This document shows, piece after piece, positions 18,423-26,678 of a DNA stretch of 64,000 nucleotides. Under the pieces are notes generated by a model. That model made no database searches and was not told the origin of the DNA. It saw only the letters and a list, made by a program, of their open reading frames with translations. Source of the stretch: Marinibacterium anthonyi (GTDB taxonomy: Bacteria; Pseudomonadota; Alphaproteobacteria; Rhodobacterales; Rhodobacteraceae); assembly GCA_003217735.2 (NCBI GenBank), contig CP031585.1:5101501-5165500 (forward strand). Reading direction: 5' to 3'. Each line of letters starts with the position of its first letter. Positions within the stretch are counted from its first letter, which is position 1. The translations under genes and the position numbers were made by a program.

Positions 18423-19382
18423 ATGACCACCATCGAATCCCGTATCGTCCGGTACGGCGACCTGAAACCGTGCCGCACCGCCTTTATCGACGCCCATACG
18501 CCGGGGTCCGACCAGAAGGAAAACTTTACCATCATCGGCGGCGGCGTGTCCGAAAGCGCCGATCAGCATGTGCACATCACCGAAACGCCGGGATTCAACA
18601 TCGGCGCCGCCGGGCAGCCGCCGCGCTGCCGCAATTCGCTGCACAACCATACCACGGCCGAGGTGTTCTTTGTGCTGAAGGGCCGCTGGCGGTTTTTCTG
18701 GGGGCGGTATGGCACGGCAGGCGAATTCATTGCCGAGGAAGGCGATATCTTCAACATTCCCACCGGGATCTTCCGCGGATTCGAGAACGTCGGCACCGAT
18801 TACGGGATGATCATGGCGATCCTGGGCGGTGACGATGCCGGCGGCGGCGTGACCTGGGCGCCGCAGGTGATCGAGGATGCGAAGGCCCACGGGCTGGTTC
18901 TGGCGGAAACGGGGCGGCTGTATGACACCCGCAAGGGCGAATGCCTGCCCGAAGGCGTGAAGCCCATGCCGCTGCTGACCGAAGAGGAACTGAAGGCCTT
19001 CCCCGAGACCCCGGTCGAGGACGTGGTGCCCGCCCATGTCGCCCGCTACCTGGACCTGATGGCGCTGGCCGGGAAGAAACCCGCCAAGGTGATCGGCGCG
19101 GATGCGCTTTTGCGCGACAAGCCCGGGTTCGAGGTGGAATTCCTGACCCGTGGGTCGATCCCCGATACGGCTGACACCCGCGAGACCCACACCGTGCTGA
19201 TGCCGGTGCGCGGCCATTGGCGGCTGGCCTGGGACGGCGGCGAGACGGTGCTGAACCCCGGCGACACCGCGCTGATCAACCCGGGCGAGGCGCATGCGCT
19301 GGCGCCTTCGATGACCGGCGAGGCCAGCCTGTACCGCATCTTTGCCACCGATGATCCCGCCGGGCCGACCTGGCGCGGCTGA
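18423..19382 (+). CDS. Bicupin protein, possible dioxygenase or isomerase
   Basis: A 319-residue protein with two cupin domains. The first (about residues 60-150) has the metal motif HNHTTAEVFFVLKGRWRFFW, with His-x-His-x4-Glu, and the strand pair around GDIFNIPTGIFRGFEN. The second (about 235-310) has HTVLMPVRGHWRLAW, NPGDTALINPGEAHAL. The architecture is that of gentisate-dioxygenase-like and related bicupins, but without an aromatic pathway nearby I do not assign that reaction. It is the last gene of the plus-strand operon and would act on a pathway intermediate in the cytoplasm. A GC-rich inverted repeat after the stop (about 19388-19411) may be a weak terminator. Confidence 0.75.
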   Translation: MTTIESRIVRYGDLKPCRTAFIDAHTPGSDQKENFTIIGGGVSESADQHVHITETPGFNIGAAGQPPRCRNSLHNHTTAEVFFVLKGRWRFFWGRYGTAGEFIAEEGDIFNIPTGIFRGFENVGTDYGMIMAILGGDDAGGGVTWAPQVIEDAKAHGLVLAETGRLYDTRKGECLPEGVKPMPLLTEEELKAFPETPVEDVVPAHVARYLDLMALAGKKPAKVIGADALLRDKPGFEVEFLTRGSIPDTADTRETHTVLMPVRGHWRLAWDGGETVLNPGDTALINPGEAHALAPSMTGEASLYRIFATDDPAGPTWRG

Positions 19383-19415
19383 ACATGGCCGGCCGCGGCA
19401 TCGCTGCGGCCGGGC

Positions 19416-20459
19416 CTAGCGCCAGGTCAGGATCACCTTGCCCGCCTGCCCCGACTTCATCGCCGCGAAGCCATCCGCGAAATCCGCCACGTCGAAGCGG
19501 TGCGTGATCACACGGGACACATCCAGCCCGTTCTGCAACATGGCGATCATCTTGTACCAGGTCTCGAACATCTCGCGGCCATAGACGCCCTTGATGGTGA
19601 TCGCCTTGAACACGATCCGCGACCAGTCGACCGGCGATTTTCCCGGCGGAATGCCCAGAAGCGCGATCTTGCCGCCCATCACCAACGCCTCGACCATCTG
19701 GTCCAGCGCCGCCTGGCTGCCGGACATCTCAAGCCCCACGTCGAAGCCCTGTTTCATGCCCAATTCCGTGATCACATCGCGCAGGTTCTCCTGTGCGACG
19801 TTCACCGTGCGCGCCGTCGGCACCACCTCGGCGGCCAGTTTCAGGCGGGCGGCGTTGAGGTCTGTGATCACAACGTGGCGCGCCCCGGCGTGGCGGCAGA
19901 CGGCGGCGGCCATGATGCCGATGGGGCCGGCGCCGGTGATCAGCACGTCCTCGCCCAGCAGATCGAAGCTGAGCGCGGTGTGCACGGCGTTGCCCAAAGG
20001 ATCCAGGATCGCGCCGATCTCGTCCGGGATGTCGTCCGGCAGAGGCACCACGTTGAAGGCCGGCAGGCGCAGGTATTCGGCGAATGCACCCTGCACGTTT
20101 ACGCCGATGCCGCGCGTGCCGGGATCCAGGTGAAACTTGCCCGACCGTGCCTGACGGCTGTCCACGCCCACCACGTGACCTTCGCCGGAACACCGCGTGC
20201 CGATCGCCAGCCCGGTCACGTTGCGCCCCGTTTCCACGATCTCGCCCGCGAATTCGTGGCCGGTGATCAACGGGACGGGGACGGTGGCCGACGCCCAGGC
20301 GTCCCAGTTCCAGATATGGATGTCGGTGCCGCAGATGCCGGTCTTGTTGATGCGGATCAGAACGTCATCCGGGCCGATTTCGGGCACCGGGGCCCGCACC
20401 ATCCAAAGGCCTTCCTGCGGCTTTGATTTCTCAAGCGCCTTCATGGTGTTGCGCGTCAT
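19416..20459 (-). CDS. tdh: L-threonine 3-dehydrogenase without structural zinc cysteines
   Basis: A 347-residue zinc-dependent medium-chain dehydrogenase that converts threonine to 2-amino-3-oxobutyrate. Catalytic zinc ligands are visible in [12 protein letters not shown] and [10 protein letters not shown], and the NAD-binding motif is [12 protein letters not shown]. In well-known Tdh enzymes the segment after SGEGH carries four cysteines (CGHCRNC and a later Cys) binding a structural zinc. Here that segment reads [20 protein letters not shown], with none. Identity as Tdh is supported by its partner: the ATG overlaps the kbl stop by four bases, giving the classic two-step threonine-to-glycine pathway. 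Confidence 0.88.
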   Translation of the reverse strand: MTRNTMKALEKSKPQEGLWMVRAPVPEIGPDDVLIRINKTGICGTDIHIWNWDAWASATVPVPLITGHEFAGEIVETGRNVTGLAIGTRCSGEGHVVGVDSRQARSGKFHLDPGTRGIGVNVQGAFAEYLRLPAFNVVPLPDDIPDEIGAILDPLGNAVHTALSFDLLGEDVLITGAGPIGIMAAAVCRHAGARHVVITDLNAARLKLAAEVVPTARTVNVAQENLRDVITELGMKQGFDVGLEMSGSQAALDQMVEALVMGGKIALLGIPPGKSPVDWSRIVFKAITIKGVYGREMFETWYKMIAMLQNGLDVSRVITHRFDVADFADGFAAMKSGQAGKVILTWR

Positions 20460-21643
20460 TTTATCACCCCCAGGTCGCGGCCGACCCGGGCGAAGGCGGC
20501 CAGTGCGCGGTCAAGCTGATCGGTGGTCAGCGCGGCGTTCATCTGGGTGCGGATGCGGGCCTGCCCCATGGGCACGACAGGGTAGAAGAAGCCCGAGACA
20601 TAGACGCCCCGGTCGAAAAGCCGCGCCGCCATGTCCTGGGCCAGCCGCGCTTCGCCCAGCATGACGGGCACGATCGGGTGTTCGCCGGGCAGCAGGTCGA
20701 AACCCAGGTCGGCCAGACCCGCGCGCCAGTGGGCGGTGTTGGCGAACAGGCGCGCGCGGGCATCCGCCCCGCCTTCGACCAGCCGCAGCGCCTCGATCCC
20801 GGCGGCGACGATGGCGGGCGGCAGGGAGTTGGAAAAGAGGTAGGGCCGCGCGCGTTGGCGCAGCAGGTCGATCACCGGTTGCGGGCCGGCGATGTAACCG
20901 CCAAGCGCGCCGCCAAGGGCCTTGCCCAGCGTGCCGGTCAGGATATCGACATCGACGCCGAAATGGTCCGGCGTCCCTGCCCCGCGCGGCCCCATGAAAC
21001 CGGTGGCATGGCAATCGTCGACCATGACCACGGCGTCGTAAGCCTTTGCCAGACGGGTGATTTCCGGCAGGTTCGCCAGGTAGCCATCCATCGAAAAGAC
21101 GCCGTCGGTGGCGATCATGATGTGGCGCACGCCTTCGGCCCGGGCGTGTTTCAGCCAAGCCTCCAGATCCGCCATGTCGTTGTTCAGGTAGCGGTAGCGT
21201 TTCGCCTTGCACAGCCGCACGCCGTCGATGATGGACGCGTGGTTCAGGCTGTCGGACACGATGGCGTCCTCGGGGCCCAGCAGCGGTTCGAACAGACCGC
21301 CGTTGGCGTCGAAACAGGCGGCGAACAGGATGGCGTCGTCCTTGCCGAGGAAGCCGGCCAGCCGTTGTTCAAGGTCCCGGTGGATGTCCTGCGTGCCGCA
21401 GATGAACCGGACCGAGGCCATGCCAAAGCCCTTTTCCGTCATCACGTCGCGCGCCGCTCCGATCAGATCGGGATGGTCGGCCAGGCCAAGGTAGTTGTTG
21501 GCGCACAGGTTGATAACCTCATGGCCCGACACCGAAATCTCGGGCCCCTGCGGCGATGTGATGAGCCGCTCATGCTTCATCAGCCCATCGGCCTCGATAC
21601 CGTCAAGCGTCTGTCGGATGTGGTCGATGAATGCAGCGGACAT
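20456..21643 (-). CDS. kbl: 2-amino-3-ketobutyrate CoA ligase (glycine C-acetyltransferase)
   Basis: A 395-residue PLP enzyme of the alpha-oxoamine synthase family that splits 2-amino-3-oxobutyrate with CoA into glycine and acetyl-CoA. Family motifs are [13 protein letters not shown]-like ([16 protein letters not shown]), [11 protein letters not shown] with the PLP-contacting Asp and His, and [10 protein letters not shown] with the Schiff-base Lys. Length is normal. It is the first gene of the operon with tdh. A palindromic site lies 50-80 bases upstream of its start, next to the end of a regulator gene, so the pair is probably controlled by that regulator. Confidence 0.93.
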   Translation of the reverse strand: MSAAFIDHIRQTLDGIEADGLMKHERLITSPQGPEISVSGHEVINLCANNYLGLADHPDLIGAARDVMTEKGFGMASVRFICGTQDIHRDLEQRLAGFLGKDDAILFAACFDANGGLFEPLLGPEDAIVSDSLNHASIIDGVRLCKAKRYRYLNNDMADLEAWLKHARAEGVRHIMIATDGVFSMDGYLANLPEITRLAKAYDAVVMVDDCHATGFMGPRGAGTPDHFGVDVDILTGTLGKALGGALGGYIAGPQPVIDLLRQRARPYLFSNSLPPAIVAAGIEALRLVEGGADARARLFANTAHWRAGLADLGFDLLPGEHPIVPVMLGEARLAQDMAARLFDRGVYVSGFFYPVVPMGQARIRTQMNAALTTDQLDRALAAFARVGRDLGVIK

Positions 21644-21692
21644 GGGCGATTCCTCCTGGATACGCCCGCGAATCTACCTTGGCGGAGGATAT

Positions 21693-21722
21693 TCCGCAAT
21701 CACGGATTTCCGCCATTGCGGA
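21693..21722. promoter_or_regulatory. Candidate operator upstream of kbl-tdh
   Basis: Eight-base arms TCCGCAAT (21693-21700) and ATTGCGGA (21715-21722) form a perfect inverted repeat with a 14-base spacer, in the 97-base gap between kbl and its putative regulator. Two more TTCCG/CGGA-like half-sites occur within the spacer. It is not a terminator for the minus-strand regulator because no T-run follows on that strand. Confidence 0.5.
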
Positions 21723-21740
21723 TTTTTGTCTGCTATCCTG

Positions 21741-22301
21741 CTATTCGCCCTTTACCACCAGGAACGCCCGCGCGGCCTGGCCGGCCTCGATCCGGTGGGG
21801 CACGTCGGCGGCATAACGCGCGGTGTCCCCGGGCGAAAGCACCTCGGTCGCGTCACCGCTGGTGACCGTCACGGTGCCTTCGAAGACCGTCAGGTATTCG
21901 CGCGTGCCCGCCCCGTGCGGCTGGCTGTCCAGCACGCCGCCGGGGGTGAACGCCAGTTCATAGACCTCGTGCCGGCCGGCGTCTTCGGGCGGGGAAAGGA
22001 TGCGGATCCGGCAGCCGGTGCCGCGATTTTCGATCGTCGGCACGTCGGACCGGCGCAGCACCTGGATCGCGGCGCCGGCGCCCCGCTGCAGAAGCCCCGC
22101 GAAATCCACCTGAAGCGCCCGCGTGAGGTTCCACAACGTGGCGATGGTGGGCGAGGATTCGCCGCGCTCGATCTGGCTGACCATGCTGCGGGACACGCCC
22201 GACAGCTTGGCCACGGCGTCCAGCGACAGCCCTTGCGCGCGCCGCGCCTCCTTGAGGCGGGCGGGCAGGAGCGAGAGGATTGCGTCAGGATTTTCCGTCA
22301 T
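21741..22301 (-). CDS. XRE-family regulator with C-terminal cupin (sensor) domain
   Basis: A 186-residue regulator. The N-terminal helix-turn-helix is RLKEARRAQGLSLDAVAKLSGVSRSMVSQIERGESSPTI in outline (first ~60 residues), typical of the XRE/SutR/PuuR type. The C-terminal half is a small cupin with GTREYLTVFEGTVTVTSGD and LSPGDTARYAADVPHRIE. Such proteins control amino-acid or polyamine catabolism after ligand binding to the cupin. It is transcribed toward kbl-tdh, 97 bases upstream of kbl, and the palindrome between them is a plausible target. Ligand not known; threonine or a derivative is a guess from position. Confidence 0.85.
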   Translation of the reverse strand: MTENPDAILSLLPARLKEARRAQGLSLDAVAKLSGVSRSMVSQIERGESSPTIATLWNLTRALQVDFAGLLQRGAGAAIQVLRRSDVPTIENRGTGCRIRILSPPEDAGRHEVYELAFTPGGVLDSQPHGAGTREYLTVFEGTVTVTSGDATEVLSPGDTARYAADVPHRIEAGQAARAFLVVKGE

Positions 22302-22527
22302 GTTGGACGTTTATCCGCAGCACCCGACCAATGCCAGCGTGTTCCGACTCGGGGACGGTCCCGAGGGCGGTCTTTGCGACGGTCAGGGTGGCCGGCAGGT
22401 TCATTTTGCGGCGCATGTGACGCGCTGACACGAAAGGTACCGGATCCTGCGCGCAGGACAGCCGCCAGCGGCCGGATCCGCCGCATCCGAAGACCATCGC
22501 CGGAGCGGCGAGGTCAGTCATCATCAT
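22285..22527 (-). CDS. Weak possible ORF upstream of the XRE-cupin regulator
   Basis: An 80-codon frame on the minus strand, from ATG 22525-22527, overlaps the regulator start by 17 bases. Third-position G/C is fairly high, but there is no clear ribosome site and no recognised domain. It lies directly outside the left end of the integrated element. It could be a fragment of an older gene. Low confidence. Confidence 0.2.
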   Translation of the reverse strand: MMMTDLAAPAMVFGCGGSGRWRLSCAQDPVPFVSARHMRRKMNLPATLTVAKTALGTVPESEHAGIGRVLRINVQHDGKS

Positions 22528-22541
22528 GTCATATTCAGAAG

Positions 22542-22562
22542 TCAGTGGTGAGCCGTGCAGGA
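22542..22562. repeat. Left attachment repeat (att core)
   Basis: A 21-base sequence beginning TCAGTGGTGAGCCGTGC is identical to 39682-39702. It equals the last 17 nucleotides of the tRNA-Lys gene including the CCA complement, plus four bases beyond. Only this tail is present here, as expected for the end of the element distant from the intact tRNA. Confidence 0.9.
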
Positions 22563-22578
22563 GTCTGCGCATTGTTGA

Positions 22579-22626
22579 AAATCAAGGGGTTACGCTGGCG
22601 AACCGGAAAACTTCGCCCCTTGATTT
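22579..22626. repeat. 11-bp inverted repeat near the left end
   Basis: AAATCAAGGGG (22579-22589) pairs perfectly with CCCCTTGATTT (22616-22626) across 26 bases. One copy of the 9-mer TGGCGAACC lies in the loop. It may be a protein-binding site used in recombination or a transcription barrier at the element edge. Confidence 0.55.
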
Positions 22627-22655
22627 GATTGGGCTTTTCGGGCCTCTGGCGAACC
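22596..22655. promoter_or_regulatory. Two TGGCGAACC sites near attL (candidate integrase/Xis arm sites)
   Basis: The nonamer TGGCGAACC occurs at 22596-22604 and 22647-22655 in direct orientation, 34 and 85 bases inside the left att repeat. The same nonamer is found twice just inside the right att repeat. Position near both ends suggests arm-type binding sites for the integrase or directionality factor. Confidence 0.55.
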
Positions 22656-22781
22656 GTTTCAGCGGGCCAAGAAACCGAAAGGCCGCTGACTGGGCTGGCA
22701 CCCGCGTCAACGGCCAAATCGAAAAGTTTGCTCGGACTGGATACCAGATCGCGCCCGAGATCGCAATCGCGGGAGGGGCCA

Positions 22782-23633
22782 ATGTCTGAGGTTCTGCCCT
22801 TCTGCAAGATCAAGCTGCAATACCTGCTGGAGATGGTCACCGACCACGACCTGGACGACAATGCCTTGCGCGTGGCCCTTTACCTCGCACTGGCGCATGC
22901 AGACCACGAGACCGGCGAGAGCCGCCCGTCTTTCGAGACCATCGGCGCGGCCATCGGCAAGCACGCCAAGTCGGTCAAACGGGCGCTGAACAAGGTCGAG
23001 GCGGCGGGTTACATGACCGTGGAGCGCGGGACCAACAAGGGGAAATCCTCGCGCTACCGACCGACGGAGGCGGCCATGCGGCGGGCCACCGAGCGTCGCC
23101 GGGAGGGGGACAAGATTGTCCCGCTTAGCCGCGCGAAAGGGGGACAATCCTGTCCGCAAAGCGGGACAGACCTGTCCGGCAAAGGGGGACAGGATCGCCC
23201 CCCGAACAGAGAACAAGAACTTAGAAAAGAACAAGGGCGCGCGTCCGCGCCGGATTTGCCTGATGAAGGGCAATCCGGCGGAACGCGGCCGGACCTGGTC
23301 TTCGTTCCAAGGGGCATCTGCTTTGTCCGGGACTGGGACGCGCGGCTGGCCCAGGAAGGGATGACGACGCTGGAGCGCAGCCTGCCCCTGTCACCGCACG
23401 AGCATCACCTCGGCTTCTGGCTTCCGGCCCGGACACCGGCTCCAGTGGGCAGTGCGGAATGGCAGGCGCAGTTGCGCGTTCTGCGGGATGTCATCCGTCA
23501 GGCGCAGGACGGCACATCCGCCGCGCCGTCTGCGCCACTCATCGCGTCCTTTGTACCGCGTCAGATGCAGCGCGCATCGCGTCTTGGGCAGGCTTTTGCC
23601 CCAGCCGTAAGGGGGAACCGCCATGCGATCTGA
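22782..23633 (+). CDS. Helix-turn-helix replication-initiator-like protein
   Basis: A 283-residue protein. Residues ~10-95 form a winged helix-turn-helix (ALYLALAHADHETGESRPS, IGKHAKSVKRALNKVEAAGY), the type found in phage and plasmid replication proteins. A hydrophilic linker with repeated GG(Q/D)...P units follows (about residues 108-145), then a C-terminal Trp/Pro-rich domain. The DNA encoding the linker is a set of palindromic repeats, as in lambda O, where the origin lies inside the initiator gene. ATG 22782 has GGGAGG six bases upstream. First gene from the left end; its last codons overlap the next gene. A role in replication or copy control of the excised element is inference. Confidence 0.6.
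   Translation: MSEVLPFCKIKLQYLLEMVTDHDLDDNALRVALYLALAHADHETGESRPSFETIGAAIGKHAKSVKRALNKVEAAGYMTVERGTNKGKSSRYRPTEAAMRRATERRREGDKIVPLSRAKGGQSCPQSGTDLSGKGGQDRPPNREQELRKEQGRASAPDLPDEGQSGGTRPDLVFVPRGICFVRDWDARLAQEGMTTLERSLPLSPHEHHLGFWLPARTPAPVGSAEWQAQLRVLRDVIRQAQDGTSAAPSAPLIASFVPRQMQRASRLGQAFAPAVRGNRHAI
23108..23200. repeat. Four iteron-like palindromic repeats inside the initiator-like gene
   Basis: Copies of GGACA-N4-TGTCC occur at 23108-23121 (GGACAAGATTGTCC), 23142-23155 (GGACAATCCTGTCC), 23164-23177 (GGACAGACCTGTCC) and, with a decayed right arm, 23187-23200 (GGACAGGATCGCCC). Start-to-start distances are 34, 22 and 23 bases, close to whole helical turns, so all would face one side of the DNA. 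They encode the hydrophilic linker of the protein. Confidence 0.7.
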
Positions 23634-24006
23634 GAAAACAGCAAGGCGAGACCGGCCGACCTCGCTCAGGCTGGCCCGGGATGCGCTATCCGAGGTGACG
23701 GCGGCCGAACTGCTGACGGCGGTGAAGGCCTACGCCCTGCCTTCGGCCGGGCACACCCGATCAAAGGTCAGCTTCTTGGACAACTGGTTCAGGCTGGGGA
23801 AATGGCGGCCCTTCGTCGAGGCGGCCCGGGCCGAGGCGCACAGGCCGCAAGAGATCGCCGAGAGGCAGCTCAGCGACGCCGCCGACGCGATCCGCGAGCG
23901 GAAGGACTGGATGTATCGGCACCTGCCGGAGGACAGGGTTTTCCAGGCGGTGCAGGGCGGGCTGATCACGCTGGAAGAGGCTCAGGTAGCGGGGTTCCTG
24001 CGATGA
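23623..24006 (+). CDS. Hypothetical protein of the mobile element
   Basis: A 127-residue basic, helical protein beginning MRSEKTARRDRP and ending DRVFQAVQGGLITLEEAQVAGFLR. No recognised domain, signal or membrane segment. It overlaps the end of the initiator-like gene by 11 bases, so the two are co-expressed and may work together in replication or its control. The stop is followed by the hairpin-rich region before the relaxase gene. Confidence 0.6.
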   Translation: MRSEKTARRDRPTSLRLARDALSEVTAAELLTAVKAYALPSAGHTRSKVSFLDNWFRLGKWRPFVEAARAEAHRPQEIAERQLSDAADAIRERKDWMYRHLPEDRVFQAVQGGLITLEEAQVAGFLR

Positions 24007-24083
24007 CCAGACCCGGTACGATCCCGGCTCTCCGCTGGCAAACGGACCCCGCCCCAGGGCGGTCCGCGCTCCCGGGATACCCC

Positions 24084-24235
24084 GCAAAAGCCTGCCGACG
24101 CGCCACCACCATGGCTGGCGGAGAAGGGCTTTTGCAACCGCCATGGGCGGCTTCGATCCGGAACGGATCGGCGGCACAGCCGCCTGGCTGGGTGCAGGGG
24201 CGCAGCGCCTTGCCCGACGTGTTGCTTGCCAACAC
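24084..24235. other. Candidate origin of transfer (oriT) upstream of relaxase
   Basis: The 274-base gap before the relaxase gene is dense in inverted repeats. GCAAAAGCC (24084-24092) pairs with GGCTTTTGC (24127-24135), with an inner CGCCA/TGGCG pair. GATCCG-GAA-CGGATC lies at about 24147-24161. GTGTTG-CTTGC-CAACAC (24219-24235) is 46 bases before the relaxase start. Mob/Pre relaxases usually nick a hairpin site directly upstream of their own gene. The nick position cannot be read. Confidence 0.5.
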
Positions 24236-24280
24236 AGTAGTCGGTCCATATTGCGTTTCCCAGGGAACGGAGGTCGCAGC

Positions 24281-25720
24281 ATGAGCGGCCCCCAGTTCTT
24301 CCACCTCCAGAGCTTTTCGCGCAAGGCCAACCCCGCCGGCCAATCGGTCGAGCAGGTCCTGGCCGAAGCGGCTCGTGTCCCCCGGTTTTCCACCCACGTC
24401 CCCGCCCCTCGCCCGCCGCGCGTCGTCGCGGGTCTGCACCCGGCGCGGATCAAGGAGCGTCATGATGCGATGGTGGAGGCCGGGCGGATTTCCGTGACGC
24501 TGGCCGATGGCTCGACCAAGGAGCGCGGCATCCGCAAGGATCGTCACACGCTGCTGACCTGCGTGGCCTCGCATCCGCTCCTGTCCAGCCAGGTCGAGGC
24601 GGACGCGGAGGCCCGGCGGAAATACGAAACCTGGGTCGAATACAACCTCGCCCTTTTCCGGCGGATGTTCGGCGACAAGCTGATGGGCGTGGTCGAGCAC
24701 CTCGACGAAGAGCATCCGCATCTGCACGCCTTTGTCCTGCCGACGGATGATCCCACCTGTTCCGCCCGCGACCTGAACCCCGCCTGGGCCGCGAAGACCG
24801 AGGCGGAAGCCGCTGCCCGGGAGGCCGGACATGACGCAAAGGCCGCGGTGAAGCTCGGGAACAAGGCCTACAAGGCCCAGGCGCGGGAGCTTCAGGACGA
24901 GTACCACCGCGAGGTCGGCATCGCCGCCGCCCTGACCCGGCTGGGTCCGAAGCGGGAAAGGCTGTCCCGGGCGGAGTGGCGCGCGCGCAAGGCGGCTGCG
25001 GAGCAGGATGCGCTGCTGCTGAGGGAAATGGAGGATCGTGTCTGGGCGCTGGCCATCCACGAGGAAGAACTCTCGGCCACGGAGGAGGAGATCACCGCCC
25101 GACTGGCGGAGCAGCTGGAGCACGCCGCCCTCTTGGACGCCGAGGCAGAGGCAAAGCGGCAGAGCGCATCGACCGAAATCGACGCGCTGCTCGAGGCGGC
25201 CCGTCGCGATCGGGAGGCGGCAGTGGCCAGGCTGGCCACTGCGGAGGCGGAGGCAGGAAGGTTGGAAAAACGTGCCCGGAAGAAGGCCGAGGAAGATACC
25301 GCGGTGGCCGACGCCTACCTCCTCGACACCAAGCGCAAGGCGCGGCAGCTGCGGATCGACGCCGAGCGCAAGATGGAAGAGGTCCACTCCCAGGCCGATG
25401 CCTTCCGCCGGGACGGGGTGCGCGAGGGCTTCGAGCTGGCCCGCAAGTTGATGATCGGCGTGCTGACAGGTGAAGTCGTGCCGGCGCCAACGGGGGAAGG
25501 CTGGACCATCCACGATGAACGCCTGAAGCGTCGGGTCGGAGAGCTGGATGTCGCGAGCTCCCTGGATCGCATCCTTCAGATCGTCTCCCGGTGCTGGGAG
25601 CTGATCAAGCGCCACCTGAAGCCGGCTGCGGCCGAGGCTGAATTGAGCGACCTGGTGGAGGATCAGCCCCCGGACGGGCGCGATCCGCAACAGCAGTCAG
25701 AGAAGGAGATCAAACCATGA
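24281..25720 (+). CDS. Mob/Pre (MobV-type) relaxase
   Basis: A 479-residue mobilization protein. The N-terminal ~210 residues form the Pre/Mob relaxase domain with the metal-binding motif HLDEEHPHLHAF (His-x-x-x-x-x-x-His-x-His), which coordinates the ion for nicking at oriT. The rest is a long Ala/Glu/Arg-rich coiled coil (about residues 230-420) and a C-terminal tail, as in many plasmid Mob proteins. AACGGAGG precedes the ATG. It overlaps the next gene by four bases. With no mating-pair genes nearby, it would mobilise the element through another conjugative system. Confidence 0.8.
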   Translation: MSGPQFFHLQSFSRKANPAGQSVEQVLAEAARVPRFSTHVPAPRPPRVVAGLHPARIKERHDAMVEAGRISVTLADGSTKERGIRKDRHTLLTCVASHPLLSSQVEADAEARRKYETWVEYNLALFRRMFGDKLMGVVEHLDEEHPHLHAFVLPTDDPTCSARDLNPAWAAKTEAEAAAREAGHDAKAAVKLGNKAYKAQARELQDEYHREVGIAAALTRLGPKRERLSRAEWRARKAAAEQDALLLREMEDRVWALAIHEEELSATEEEITARLAEQLEHAALLDAEAEAKRQSASTEIDALLEAARRDREAAVARLATAEAEAGRLEKRARKKAEEDTAVADAYLLDTKRKARQLRIDAERKMEEVHSQADAFRRDGVREGFELARKLMIGVLTGEVVPAPTGEGWTIHDERLKRRVGELDVASSLDRILQIVSRCWELIKRHLKPAAAEAELSDLVEDQPPDGRDPQQQSEKEIKP

Positions 25721-26085
25721 CCCGAGAGCTGGACGCCCGGATCGGAGAGCTTCGGGCCAGACGAAGCGACACGATCCGGAAGACGGAGGCAGAGCTGGCA
25801 GAGATGCAGGCTGAGCTCGAGCAGCAGATGACGGCCTTCCGCAAGGAGGTGGCGGCTGAGGCAAATCGGATCGGGGGCGTCATGCAGGTTACCGGCCGAA
25901 GGGTTGTTGCGGCGGAAAAGCGGCAAGCGAAGCTCGAGGCAGACCTCGCCATCCTGGGCGAGGAGAGCGGCCTCCTTCTGCGGAGACATAAGCGCCTTGG
26001 TCTGGGCATACTGCTGGGAAGCGTCCTGCCGGGCGGCGCCTTCATATCCCTGGCGCTCTGGGGACCACCGTTTTGGCCCTTTTAA
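25717..26085 (+). CDS. Small coiled-coil protein with C-terminal membrane segment
   Basis: A 122-residue protein whose first ~95 residues are a charged helix/coiled coil (MTRELDARIGELRARRSDTI) and whose last ~28 are hydrophobic (LGLGILLGSVLPGGAFISLALW), a likely single membrane anchor. It is translationally coupled to the relaxase (ATGA overlap, AAGGAG upstream). Such small membrane proteins often accompany Mob relaxases and may link the relaxosome to a coupling protein; that role is inference. Confidence 0.65.
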   Translation: MTRELDARIGELRARRSDTIRKTEAELAEMQAELEQQMTAFRKEVAAEANRIGGVMQVTGRRVVAAEKRQAKLEADLAILGEESGLLLRRHKRLGLGILLGSVLPGGAFISLALWGPPFWPF

Positions 26086-26189
26086 TCAACTCGGCACGGA
26101 CGGGATCAATCTCGATCGGTGCCTCGATCATGTCGCGATGCACTATCCAAGGGCACGACTGGCTGCCATCGGACAAGGAGGCCTGAAGA

Positions 26190-26678
26190 ATGCGATACAT
26201 GAGCTGTGAGGATTTGTTGTCCGCTATCGAGCAGGCCGAGGCCGGGCCTAGCTCAGGTAACCTCGATGGCGCCCCGATGATCGACAACTGGTTCCTTGTC
26301 TGGCGTGACGGTGATGCAATCCGGGCCGACGGCGACGTGAGCGGCAACCCCGAGATTTCAGACCCATGGGTGACGACGTCTCCTGTGCTGAGCTTCCAGT
26401 ACGATTTCGACCTTGAGGCAGGCTGGTTGCGGACAATGTCTCGCTGGTATCGCCTTGGTCGGCTGAGGGCGGTGCCGGTTGCGTCACCCGATCCGCAGGC
26501 AAAGCGGAGAGAAGCTCTTGATGCCGCACAGGATCTGCTCACACGACATCGGGAGGCTTGGCGCGACGAAGTCGTGTCCGGCGGACGACCAGTGGCAACT
26601 GAATTGCCTGAGACGAATACGGCTCGGATCGATGGGCCGACTGAGCCTCTTGGCCCGGTCACAGGCCTCTTCATCTAG
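26190..26678 (+). CDS. Hypothetical protein, resembles DUF6634-type proteins
   Basis: A 162-residue protein with DNWFLVWRDGDAIRADGDVSG, TSPVLSFQYDFDLEAGWLRTMSRWYRLGR as its core. The GW.RT.SRWYRLG pattern recalls small conserved proteins of unknown function in Rhodobacteraceae, remembered as DUF6634, without certainty. AAGGAGG lies eight bases before the ATG. It lies downstream of the mobilization genes in the element. Function unknown. Confidence 0.55.
   Translation: MRYMSCEDLLSAIEQAEAGPSSGNLDGAPMIDNWFLVWRDGDAIRADGDVSGNPEISDPWVTTSPVLSFQYDFDLEAGWLRTMSRWYRLGRLRAVPVASPDPQAKRREALDAAQDLLTRHREAWRDEVVSGGRPVATELPETNTARIDGPTEPLGPVTGLFI

Noticed and set aside
23108-23200. The four spaced repeats looked at first like a short CRISPR array.
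   Set aside because: Units are only 14 bases, palindromic, unevenly spaced, within a coding frame and without cas genes.
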